The notes under the pieces: model-generated
Databases searched by the model: none
The model's input: the letters and a program-made list of their open reading frames with translations, nothing else
What the model was told of the DNA's origin: nothing
Program-made: the position numbers and the translations under genes
In this document: positions 1 to 6,350 of the stretch, piece after piece
Layout of the letters: each line of letters starts with the position of its first letter
Position numbering within the stretch: the first letter of the stretch is position 1
Assembly: GCA_937124525.1 (NCBI GenBank)
Contig: CAKZLA010000538.1
Span: forward strand, 1-12,134
Reading direction: 5' to 3'
Length of the DNA: 12,134 nt
From: an uncultured Desulfobacterium sp.
GTDB taxonomy: Bacteria; Desulfobacterota; Desulfobacteria; Desulfobacterales; Desulfobacteraceae

Positions 1-480
1 GGTGTAATTTATCGTGATTCAATTAGCGCCCTTTTTTATCCTTTTGCTTCACACCAATGGTGAATTTGTCCACTTGCGCGCTAGACAGACCTTTGCTACT
101 GGTGACAATCTCGTATACAATGAAGAGTCTTGCACAGCCCGAAACTTGCCTGATGGAACAAAAGGTGACGCTGGTGTGGTTCTCCTCCCGCTTGCAAAAT
201 GCACACATCTGGTGGGCGGTGCGTTCGTTCTTCACTATGGTGGCTTTTTTATGACAAATTTTTACATACGAAACCATCGCTCCACTTGCGCTATTGAAAA
301 TATTGCGTGCACTCCGTATACGTGCCATCAGGTCAAATGTATTTTAATAACAAAGAAGCATCATAATAAACAAAACGATGCCTTTAAGCTGTCCTACACA
401 TTGGGAATATTGTAGGATTATAAACTTTCACATTCCATTAAGAACAAAAAAATATAACTTTACCCCCGTAAGCAGTTTTA
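1..480. other. Region upstream of the porin with no gene I can assign
   Basis: No protein family, tRNA or rRNA was recognised here. Two frames are open in exact codon register on opposite strands (plus 14-415, minus 23-328), so at most one is real. The minus frame (101 codons, start ATG at 328, stop 23-25) has slightly more gene-like codon choice and six cysteines, including CAFC, but it has no recognisable domain and no Shine-Dalgarno. It remains a doubtful hypothetical. A small hairpin (TCCTACA 394-400 with TGTAGGA 413-419) lies near the 3' side without a T-run, so it is not a convincing terminator. Positions 455-462 (TAACTTTA) resemble the Bacteroidetes -7 element TAnnTTTG apart from the last base, but no clear -33 element was found. 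Confidence 0.4.
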
Positions 481-1316
481 ATGAGATATATTCTTTTTGT
501 ACTTTTTTTATGTAGTTATTGCGCATCCATAGCTCAGGACAAAAAACTACCCCCACCCAAAGAAGGTGATAGCACAGCTAGCCGGAAGAAAGGCGAAAAA
601 CCAATTGCTAAAGGAGACCTTTTCGGAAGTACTAAAGATGTAGACTCGATCACAATTAGAGACTACAAGATCATTACCTACGAGCGGGATACAACCTATC
701 TGGACACCACCCTCACCATTCAAAAAGAATACAAGTACAACTACCTGAGAAAAGATGATTTCGAGCTCATGCCATTTGCCAATGTCGGGCAACCGTATAA
801 CAAATTGGGTCTCGATTTTAGACGAAAAGAAGTGTACCCGCGAATCGGGGCAAGGGCGAAGCACTTTAACTATGAAGAAGTGTGGGACATCAACTATTAT
901 AACGTACCCACGCCAATGAGCGACCTGTTCTTTAAGACCACATTTGAACAAGGGCAATTGCTCGATGCCCGGCTTGCTTTCAATACCTCTAGGCGGCTCA
1001 ATTTTTCTATCTCCTTTAAGGGACACAGATCATTGGGTAAATACCGTATCGATCAAGCACGTTCGGGCAATTTTAGGGCGACTACGAACTACGAAACCAA
1101 AAACGGGCGATACAATTTAAGGGCGCATACCGCCGCACAAAATATCAGTACCCAAGAAAATGGCGGACTCGCTTTAAAGGAAGTGCAGTTCGAGTCTGGG
1201 GAAGATCAGTTTCAAGATCGCTCAAGAATAGATGTTCGTTTTACAGATGCCGACAACAAACTAATCGGGAAACGCTATTTTCTTGACCATGAATTTAAAC
1301 TCTTGCGAAAGCTTAA
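481..1316 (+). CDS. Bacteroidetes putative porin, 5' part only (cut at a junction)
   Basis: This is the N-terminal part (about 278 residues) of an outer-membrane beta-barrel protein of the Bacteroidetes 'putative porin' family (Porin_10 type). These proteins usually run to roughly 600-700 residues. Residues 1-19 form a signal peptide (MRYILFVLFLCSYCASIAQ) followed by a charged, proline-rich linker. Family-like stretches follow: ELMPFANVGQPYNKLG near residues 95-110, ARAKHFNYEE, DINYYNVPTPMSDLFFKT, FEQGQLLDA, RSLGKYR, ENGGL and GKRYFLDHEF (about 262-271). Family resemblance stops around residue 275. After that the frame continues to a stop at 1927-1929, but it only reads the antisense of the cytochrome gene. 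The start ATG at 481 has no Shine-Dalgarno, which is usual in Flavobacteriia and unlike most genes in the rest of the window. The specific substrate is unknown. Confidence 0.8.
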
Positions 1317-2475
1317 AGATGGTGCCTGCAAGATCTTCATCATCATATTCATCTTCGTCATCATCTTCATCACATACCTCTGCTACTGCAGGCGCTGCCT
1401 CTTCAACCGCCGGAGCCTCTGCTGCTACAGGGGCTGCTTCTTCAACTGCTGGGGTCTCTGCTACGACCGGCGCGGCTTCTTCAACTGCCGGGACTGCTGC
1501 TGCCGGAGCCTCTACTGTTTCAGCTGCCGGAGCTACAGGGGCTGCCACCACCACAGCGGGTGCTGGAGCTACTGCCACAGGCATGGTTTTATTTTTATCA
1601 TGGCATTGATTACAGGTTGCCGGTGCAGCCTTGGAGTTATTCTTTTTGTTAAAATCCTTATGACAGGTAATGCAATTTTGGTGAAGGGCATCTGTGTGAT
1701 ACTCAAGTTTTTGTTCTGCAGTCAATTTTTTATTATCAATTTTGGCCGGGGCCTTTCCAGGCTCTGCATGGCAGGCAATACAGGTTTCAACCTCATCCCC
1801 CATTTTCAAATCTGCCAGGGGCTCACCGGAATCGTCGTGGTGACACTCACCACATCCAATGGCATAATCTTCCATGTGCTTTTTATGGGTAAACAGTACA
1901 ATGGGTTTTTTATGCTTGGCATACTCTGAATTTTCCATGGCCATGATACCTGCCATGCCACCAGATGCGGACGGTGCTGCCACAGCAACGGATGGAGCGG
2001 TTTCTTCATGGGTCGCCTCATCTGCTGTCTCAACAGCCGGGGATTCTTCAACTGCTTTCGCATGGGTATCTTTTTCGATAACTTCGGGGACAACCTCTGC
2101 CTTATGGGCCGTTTCCTCTTTTGCCGGGATCGGGGCTTTTTCTTCATGCACTGCAACAGCTTCTTCTGTGTGCACTGCTTTTTCTTCATGGGCGGCTGCT
2201 TTGGTGGGGGCCGGAACCACTGCCGGAGCTTCTGTTGCAGGTTCTATCACCGACTTTTCAGTCTCTTTTGTTTCTGACACCATGGCTTGGTGCTCCATTC
2301 CCTTTTCCGGGGAAGCATCATGATGCACAGGCATGGATTTCATATACGCATTTTTTGCTGTTTTCCATGGATCCAAGTCTTTATCCCCATGGGGAATAGA
2401 ACAATAACTCAACATTACAATCAACGCTAACATAACGATGAAAAGTAGATTCTGCCCATCAAATTTACCGCGCAT
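1261..2475 (-). CDS. Tetraheme cytochrome c3-like protein with long Ala/Glu/Pro/Val-rich arms, 3' end cut
   Basis: Periplasmic or membrane-anchored electron carrier, as inferred from the class III cytochrome c family. Residue numbers count from the GTG at 2478. One hydrophobic segment at about 10-25 forms a signal anchor; LSYC is a poor lipobox. A long low-complexity arm spans about 70-175. The heme domain spans about 190-298, with four CxxCH motifs at C209-H213, C233-H237, C269-H273 and C289-H293. Candidate distal ligands in the class III pattern are H198 and H201 (FTHKKH), H214 directly after heme 1, and H261 or H266. After it come three 13-residue repeats (330-368) and an acidic run (370-382). 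I prefer ATG at 2475 over GTG at 2478 because GGAGG lies six bases before it. The last 15-20 residues (to the stop at 1261-1263) read antisense porin, so the true C-terminus is missing. The physiological partner is not evident here. Confidence 0.8.
   Translation of the reverse strand: MRGKFDGQNLLFIVMLALIVMLSYCSIPHGDKDLDPWKTAKNAYMKSMPVHHDASPEKGMEHQAMVSETKETEKSVIEPATEAPAVVPAPTKAAAHEEKAVHTEEAVAVHEEKAPIPAKEETAHKAEVVPEVIEKDTHAKAVEESPAVETADEATHEETAPSVAVAAPSASGGMAGIMAMENSEYAKHKKPIVLFTHKKHMEDYAIGCGECHHDDSGEPLADLKMGDEVETCIACHAEPGKAPAKIDNKKLTAEQKLEYHTDALHQNCITCHKDFNKKNNSKAAPATCNQCHDKNKTMPVAVAPAPAVVVAAPVAPAAETVEAPAAAVPAVEEAAPVVAETPAVEEAAPVAAEAPAVEEAAPAVAEVCDEDDDEDEYDDEDLAGTIFKLSQEFKFMVKKIAFPD
1296..1325. 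other. Probable chimeric junction between two genomes
   Basis: To the left the plus strand encodes a Bacteroidetes porin. To the right the minus strand encodes a Desulfobacteraceae-type c3 cytochrome. Both reading frames cross this point without a stop, and each turns into the antisense of the other. A HindIII recognition site (AAGCTT) sits at 1309-1314, exactly where porin resemblance fades. Other intact HindIII sites occur at 6240, 6369 and 7334, so a HindIII ligation would require partial digestion. An assembly error is the other explanation. The exact breakpoint cannot be fixed from this sequence alone. Confidence 0.7.
1375..1491 (-). repeat. Three tandem 39-bp repeats inside the cytochrome gene
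   Basis: Units at 1491-1453, 1452-1414 and 1413-1375 encode PAVEEAAPVVAET, PAVEEAAPVAAEA and PAVEEAAPAVAEV. The repeats are in frame, so gain or loss of a unit would only change linker length. They lead into an Asp/Glu run coded at about 1333-1371. On the plus strand the same DNA gives Ser/Thr/Ala-rich open frames that are not genes. Confidence 0.8.
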
Positions 2476-2651
2476 CACGCCCCTCCTGTCCTTTTAACAA
2501 CATAATTCCAAAAAAAATGTAAATTGTCGATTCAGAGCATACAACTATCTGTTCTCTGAAAAAATACTATCTTATAAAAATTCACGCACAACCGTGCGTT
2601 AAGTTTCCAAAAAAATGTGATATCAGATTTTTATCAAATTAACAATAAAGG
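2476..2651 (-). promoter_or_regulatory. Leader region of the cytochrome gene
   Basis: This AT-rich spacer lies between the kinase stop and the cytochrome start. It must hold the cytochrome promoter if that gene is transcribed separately, but I found no clear sigma-70 or sigma-54 pair. A 7-bp inverted repeat, TTCAGAG (2531-2537) and CTCTGAA (2554-2560), lies in the middle and could be an operator or a leader hairpin. The Shine-Dalgarno GGAGGGG is just before the start. Confidence 0.3.
2570..2599 (-). terminator. Probable intrinsic terminator after the hybrid kinase
   Basis: Read on the minus strand, ACGCAC and GTGCGT (2599-2594 and 2589-2584) pair perfectly around a 4-base loop, and GAATTTTTAT follows. 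The stem is short (6 bp) but GC-rich, and it lies about 50 bases past the kinase stop. Confidence 0.45.
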
Positions 2652-4409
2652 TCAATGAAAATCATTGTGATTATGAATCGTTTCATCCAGCACCTGGCGC
2701 ACAGTGGTGGCAAGGACACTTCGCTCCAGGGGTTTTTCAATGCATCGGATAATACTCATTTGTTTTAAATGCTCCCCGGTTATTTCCCGCGCGAGGCCGG
2801 TACAAAGAATAATGGGTATTTCCGGACGTATTTTAACCAGTTCCTTTGCCAATGCATCTCCACCCATCACAGGCATGGTCATATCTGTGATCACCAGATC
2901 AACAGCCATGGGGTCGGCCTTAAACAAGTCCAGAGCCTCCTGGGATAAAGTGGCACTTTTTACCTGGTACCCAAGAGCACTCAGAATGGAAGTGGCAATT
3001 TTAACAAGGGATAATTCGTCATCCACTATAAGAATGGTCTCATTTCCCCGGGGAAGCGCTACACAAATGGAAGGGGCCTTCTGGGGTATCTCGTCTATTG
3101 CAGGAAAAAAGACCTTCACGGTGGTGCCCTTCCCCGGCTGGGTCTCAACCTGCACCGCCGCATCATGGCTTTTTACAATCCCATGCACCACGGAAAGCCC
3201 CATTCCCGTCCCTTTTCCAACCTCTTTTGTGGTAAAATAGGGATCAAACAATTTTTTTTGAATGATTGTGTCAATGCCATGACCTGTATCTGTGACATGC
3301 AAAATCACATATTTGCCCGGTGGCATGTTGCCATACCCCGGAATATCCATTGAGGAGTCCAGCAGCACATTTTTCAGGCCAATGGTTAACACCCTGGAGC
3401 CCTTTTCCTCCATCATGGCATGGGCACCATTGGTACTCAAATTTATAATGATCTGCTGGATTTGGGTGGGGTCTGCCTTGATGGAGAAAACCGCCGGTTG
3501 CATGTCTGTTTTAATCTCAATGGAGGTGGGAATGAGTGCCCTTAAAAGATTCCCTGCCTCCTGGACAATCTCCCGAAGATCCACCGCATTTCTGGAGATA
3601 TCACATTTACGGCTGAAACTGAGCAGTTGGCGGACCACATCCCTTGCCCGCATACCAGCTATTTGAATTTCTTTCAGATTTTCCCGGACAGAACTCCACT
3701 GGGGCACCTCATCCAGGGCAAGTTCCATGTTCCCCAATATAATACTGAGAAGATTATTAAAATCATGGGCCACCCCCCCGGCCAGGGTTCCAATGGCCTC
3801 CATTTTTCGGACCTGCTGTAATTCATCCATCAGCCGCCGCCTTTCGGTGACATCAATAAGAGTAATAATGGCACCTTGGCTAAAGGGGACGATATTGATA
3901 TTTAAATAGCGCTCTTTGTATTTGATTTCAGAAAAATCCCGGTGCTGATTCTTCCGTATACAGTTCACCAGGGCATCATGCATATCCACGGAATGTTTTT
4001 TTGCATAGTCTTTATACATGATATCTCCCACGGCAGGGAGGGAGCCATGGGTTTTCTTTCCGGCAAAATTATGCATGATAATCCGGGCGTCTTCATCCAC
4101 AATAATGGTCTGGATGGGATTGTGCTCAAACAATGCCCGGTATCGGGTTTCGTTCTGAGTTAACTTTGATTCAACGGAAATCATTTTTGCCTCAATGTGT
4201 TTCCGAAAGGCAATCTCTTGTTTGAGCCGTCGGTTCCAGAGAAAAACAAATAAAAAAACAACCGTGCAGATTCCCAGAAAGCCACCAAGGAGCCAAGACA
4301 AACCCTGACCGGATTGCATTTTAAAATGGGCCCAACAAGGGGATGGACAAAGAAATAAGAAAACACAGAGATAAATCAGAAAATATTTTTTATTTTTCAT
4401 TCTTTCCAT
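2652..4409 (-). CDS. Membrane-bound hybrid sensor histidine kinase (PAS-HisKA-HATPase-REC)
   Basis: Two-component sensor that autophosphorylates on His and carries its own receiver. Numbering is from ATG at 4409 (585 aa). Residues 9-27 are a signal peptide or first membrane helix, and 37-58 a second helix, leaving only a very short periplasmic loop. A PAS domain spans about 85-190. HisKA has the H-box VAHDFNN with H215. HATPase_c has an N-box at N327 (NLSTNG), DTGHG at 374-378 and GKGTGMGL at about 398-405. A C-terminal receiver (about 457-575) has D463/D464, phospho-acceptor D509, T537 and K559. The frame is open to ATG 4571, but those 54 residues look unrelated to a kinase. GGAG eight bases before 4409, directly followed by the signal-like sequence, supports the shorter start. 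No dedicated response regulator lies beside it. The small periplasmic part suggests that the PAS domain does the sensing (inference); the signal is unknown. Confidence 0.85.
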   Translation of the reverse strand: MERMKNKKYFLIYLCVFLFLCPSPCWAHFKMQSGQGLSWLLGGFLGICTVVFLFVFLWNRRLKQEIAFRKHIEAKMISVESKLTQNETRYRALFEHNPIQTIIVDEDARIIMHNFAGKKTHGSLPAVGDIMYKDYAKKHSVDMHDALVNCIRKNQHRDFSEIKYKERYLNINIVPFSQGAIITLIDVTERRRLMDELQQVRKMEAIGTLAGGVAHDFNNLLSIILGNMELALDEVPQWSSVRENLKEIQIAGMRARDVVRQLLSFSRKCDISRNAVDLREIVQEAGNLLRALIPTSIEIKTDMQPAVFSIKADPTQIQQIIINLSTNGAHAMMEEKGSRVLTIGLKNVLLDSSMDIPGYGNMPPGKYVILHVTDTGHGIDTIIQKKLFDPYFTTKEVGKGTGMGLSVVHGIVKSHDAAVQVETQPGKGTTVKVFFPAIDEIPQKAPSICVALPRGNETILIVDDELSLVKIATSILSALGYQVKSATLSQEALDLFKADPMAVDLVITDMTMPVMGGDALAKELVKIRPEIPIILCTGLAREITGEHLKQMSIIRCIEKPLERSVLATTVRQVLDETIHNHNDFH

Positions 4410-4611
4410 TGATGTTACTCCGGAAGCCCAGGAATTTTCTTGAGCCGATACACTGAATCTGCTACATACTCCATGATTAATTTTTTGGAACTGTTTTTGG
4501 ATAAAAACGGTGCAAACATATGTTCTTTGCGTTATTGACCCAAGCCCACACCAGCCCGAAATCCCAATCACGCATGCATGCCCCCTTTAAAAAAAAAATG
4601 ATGATTTGGGC

Positions 4612-4738
4612 TCGACAGGCTGTTATGGAATGCATTCCTTATAATAAACACCACAACATGTAGCTATTCATCAAAACGATAACCGCTACATATTGTATTT
4701 TTAGTGAAAATATCTTTAATTCCGTAACAGGCTGTCGA
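4612..4738. repeat. Long imperfect palindrome 1 (127 bp)
   Basis: Outer arms 4612-4631 and 4719-4738 match at 18 of 20 positions when one is reverse-complemented (TCGACAGGCTGTTATGGAAT against TCGACAGCCTGTTACGGAAT). A second nested stem, ACAACATGTAGC (4653-4664) with GCTACATATTGT (4685-4696), matches at 11 of 12 positions around a 20-base loop. A perfect 12-bp palindrome, GGAATGCATTCC, lies at 4627-4638. The outer arms end in TCGA on both sides. The layout fits a small non-autonomous inverted-repeat element or a large structured leader. No transposase lies nearby. Confidence 0.7.
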
Positions 4739-4754
4739 CAATATAACGGAATTA
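4717..4754. promoter_or_regulatory. Inverted repeat at the phosphorylase promoter
   Basis: TAATTCCGT (4717-4725) and ACGGAATTA (4746-4754) form a perfect 9-bp inverted repeat with 20 bases between. The left half belongs to the right arm of palindrome 1, and the right half overlaps the candidate -10 region and leader. It could be an operator for a dimeric regulator. The assignment is tentative. Confidence 0.35.
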
Positions 4755-4775
4755 TATATACCAGGAGACATATAT

Positions 4776-5597
4776 ATGCAACCCAGCAAAACCCAGGTAA
4801 AAGAAGCCGCAGCATTCATCAGAAAAAAAATAACCCAGCCGCTCCGGGTGGGGTTCCTCACCGGGACAGGCCTGGGAAGCAGCACCCGGGGGATTGCCGT
4901 GGAAACCACCCTGCCCTATTCCCAAATCCCCTATTTCCCCATCTCCACGGTGGAGAGTCACACCGGGCAGTTACTACTGGGAACCCTGGCTGGCACCCCC
5001 ATCATGGCCATGCAGGGAAGATTCCATCTCTATGAAGGGTATTCTCCGGCCCAGGTCACCTTTCCGGTGAGGGTCATGCAGGCCCTGGGGATCAACCATC
5101 TCATCATCAGCAACGCCTCGGGGGGGATTAACCTTAATTTTTCACCTGGAGAGATCATGGTCATCACCGATCACATCAATCTCACCGGGAAAAATCCCCT
5201 GAAAGGTCCCAATGACGATGACTGGGGCATACGATTCCCGGACATGACCCAGGTCTATGACACATCCCTTGCTGCACTGGCTCGAAAAACCGCCAGCTCC
5301 GCAGGTATACCCCTGGGGCAAGGGGTATATGCCGGACTCATGGGGCCTTCTTTGGAAACCCCGGCAGAAACCCGATACCTGAAAATCATCGGTGCAGATG
5401 CCGTTGGTTTTTCCACGGTAATGGAGGCAATTGCAGGTGTCCATGCCGGGATGAAAATACTGGGACTTGCCACCATCACCAACATCAACAACCCCGATGC
5501 ACCGGAAAAAGCCACGGTGGAAGATATCATTAAAATCGCTGAAAAAGCGGCAGAGAATGTAAATACCCTCCTCACAGCTGTTGTTTCATCACTTTAG
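4776..5597 (+). CDS. punA: Purine nucleoside phosphorylase, low-molecular-mass (trimeric) class
   Basis: Catalyses phosphorolysis of purine nucleosides to free base and ribose 1-phosphate in the cytoplasm (purine salvage). At 273 residues it has the usual length. Motifs in order: phosphate-binding loop TGTGLGSS (29-36), SHTG (61-64), MQGRFHLYEGY with H84 (79-89), NASGG (113-117), GLMGPSLETPAE with E194 (187-198), VGFSTVMEA (210-218) and the base-contacting Asn in TITN (N236). GRFHLYEGY and the Asn point to a 6-oxopurine PNP rather than an MTA phosphorylase. F212 stands where most relatives have Met. AGGAG precedes the ATG at normal spacing. The stop TAG lies at the left border of palindrome 2. 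A thioesterase follows after 130 bp, perhaps in the same transcript. Confidence 0.9.
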   Translation: MQPSKTQVKEAAAFIRKKITQPLRVGFLTGTGLGSSTRGIAVETTLPYSQIPYFPISTVESHTGQLLLGTLAGTPIMAMQGRFHLYEGYSPAQVTFPVRVMQALGINHLIISNASGGINLNFSPGEIMVITDHINLTGKNPLKGPNDDDWGIRFPDMTQVYDTSLAALARKTASSAGIPLGQGVYAGLMGPSLETPAETRYLKIIGADAVGFSTVMEAIAGVHAGMKILGLATITNINNPDAPEKATVEDIIKIAEKAAENVNTLLTAVVSSL

Positions 5598-5695
5598 GGA
5601 CTTCTCCGAAAATAGACTACCACTATGTCCAGTTTAATATGTTGATATTGCATATAAAGAATTTTAATTTGGTAGTTTATTATCATCCAAGTCCC
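5597..5695. mobile_element. Long imperfect palindrome 2, MITE-like (99 bp)
   Basis: Terminal inverted repeats GGGACTT (5597-5603) and AAGTCCC (5689-5695) are flanked by TTA on both sides (5594-5596 and 5696-5698), which fits a 3-bp target duplication. The repeats continue more loosely inward and include ACTACCA (5616-5622) against TGGTAGT (5670-5676). The centre holds AATAT-GTTG-ATATT (5636-5649). The size, the ends and the 3-bp TTA flank recall non-autonomous derivatives of IS5-like elements with TNA targets, from general knowledge. The insertion point coincides with the stop codon of the upstream gene. Confidence 0.55.
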
Positions 5696-5727
5696 TTAAC
5701 AAAAATTCCCCCCAGGAGAAAAAAAGT

Positions 5728-6183
5728 ATGGGAAAACTACCTGACAACATCATCGCATTGCTCAACGAAAAAGTTGACGGATTCAACTCTGTATTAGGAC
5801 TGAAATTCACAGATGTGACCCTGGAACACCTGGTGGCAGAAGTTGAGGTCTCGGAAAAACATCATCAAACATATGGCATTGTCCATGGGGGTGTTTATTC
5901 CGCCATTGCCGAAAGTATGTGCAGTGTGGGGGCAGTCATCAATGTAATGGAAGAAAATAAAAACGCCGTGGGCCTGGAAAATACCACCACATTCCTTCGT
6001 GCGGTTCGCTCCGGCACCCTTCACTGTGTAACCACTCCCCTGGCCCGGGGCAGGCGGGCCCATGTTTGGGAAACCCGCATCCACGACGATCAGGACCGAC
6101 TGGTGGCATCGGGTCGGGTCCGCCTGATGATATTGGAGCCCAATGATACCCTTGCTGGACAGGAAGTTCAATTTAAGCCCTGA
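5728..6183 (+). CDS. Hotdog-fold acyl-CoA thioesterase, PaaI/YbdB type
   Basis: Hydrolyses acyl-CoA or aryl-CoA thioesters in the cytoplasm; the exact substrate cannot be read from the sequence. The 151-residue length is typical of single-domain family members. The signature is VHGGVYSAIAES, with H53, G54, G55 and the acidic catalytic candidate E62. GLENTTTFLRAVRSGTL (83-97) follows, the conserved strand and turn that line the CoA site. AGGAG stands nine bases before the ATG. The gene follows purine nucleoside phosphorylase across the 99-bp palindrome. No functional link between the two is apparent, so co-transcription may be accidental. Confidence 0.85.
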   Translation: MGKLPDNIIALLNEKVDGFNSVLGLKFTDVTLEHLVAEVEVSEKHHQTYGIVHGGVYSAIAESMCSVGAVINVMEENKNAVGLENTTTFLRAVRSGTLHCVTTPLARGRRAHVWETRIHDDQDRLVASGRVRLMILEPNDTLAGQEVQFKP

Positions 6184-6275
6184 TTGATGCTGCATTTTAC
6201 ACCACCCTGGGGAAAAATGAATCACCTTTACGCTTCTGAAAGCTTGACACAACCGCCAATCCACCTTTTCTCCCC

Positions 6276-6292
6276 TTGGCCCGATTCTTGTA
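6276..6292 (+). promoter_or_regulatory. Candidate sigma-54 promoter for the Cys4-lipoyl gene
   Basis: TTGGCCCGATTCTTGTA fits the -24/-12 consensus YTGGCACGRNNNTTGCW with exact spacing. It has two mismatches: A to C in the -24 block, and GC to GT in the -12 block. The second mismatch is at a normally well-kept base and lowers confidence. The start of transcription would fall near 6303, about 48 bases before the ATG at 6351. Confidence 0.45.
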
Positions 6293-6307
6293 TTGAATAT
6301 AAACAAA

Positions 6308-6321
6308 CCCTGTTAACAGGG
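6308..6321. promoter_or_regulatory. Perfect 14-bp palindrome in the leader
   Basis: CCCTGTTAACAGGG is self-complementary over its whole length. It lies just after the predicted start of transcription and 29 bases before the ATG at 6351. It may be a repressor operator. Folded in RNA it gives a 5-bp stem with TTAA loop followed by ATATTTTCTT, so a weak terminator or attenuator is the alternative. Confidence 0.4.
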
Positions 6322-6350
6322 ATATTTTCTTCAGCCCAGGGAGGTGCACA

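Larger units (their letters stand above)
4410..4775. promoter_or_regulatory. Divergent control region between hybrid kinase and purine nucleoside phosphorylase
   Basis: This spacer must carry promoters for both genes. It contains the long imperfect palindrome at 4612-4738. A possible plus-strand promoter is TTCCGT (4720-4725) and TATAAC (4742-4747) with a 16-bp gap, which is a weak match. The Shine-Dalgarno AGGAG of the phosphorylase starts about 13 bases before its ATG. No open frame here looks like a gene. Confidence 0.4.

Noticed and set aside
14..415. A 133-codon plus frame and a 101-codon minus frame in the first 415 bases.
   Set aside because: They share the same codon register on opposite strands, show no domain, and have no ribosome-binding site. 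Neither could be supported as a gene.
1283..1929. Ser/Ala/Thr-rich and Cys-rich open frames on the plus strand, including the apparent C-terminal 200 residues of the porin frame.
   Set aside because: They are the antisense of the cytochrome's repetitive Ala/Glu codons and heme domain. The minus-strand protein has four heme motifs and their ligands.
2490..2512. GG and TTG blocks upstream of the cytochrome as a sigma-54 promoter.
   Set aside because: The spacing is one base short and the -24 block beyond TGG does not match.
4410..4571. 54 extra N-terminal residues of the hybrid kinase from ATG 4571.
   Set aside because: There is no family resemblance, and a good ribosome-binding site followed by a signal-like sequence begins at 4409.
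6244..6272. TTGACA at 6244-6249 as the -35 of a sigma-70 promoter for the lipoyl gene.
   Set aside because: No -10 element lies at 16-18 bp. The sigma-54-type site downstream has a better paired match.
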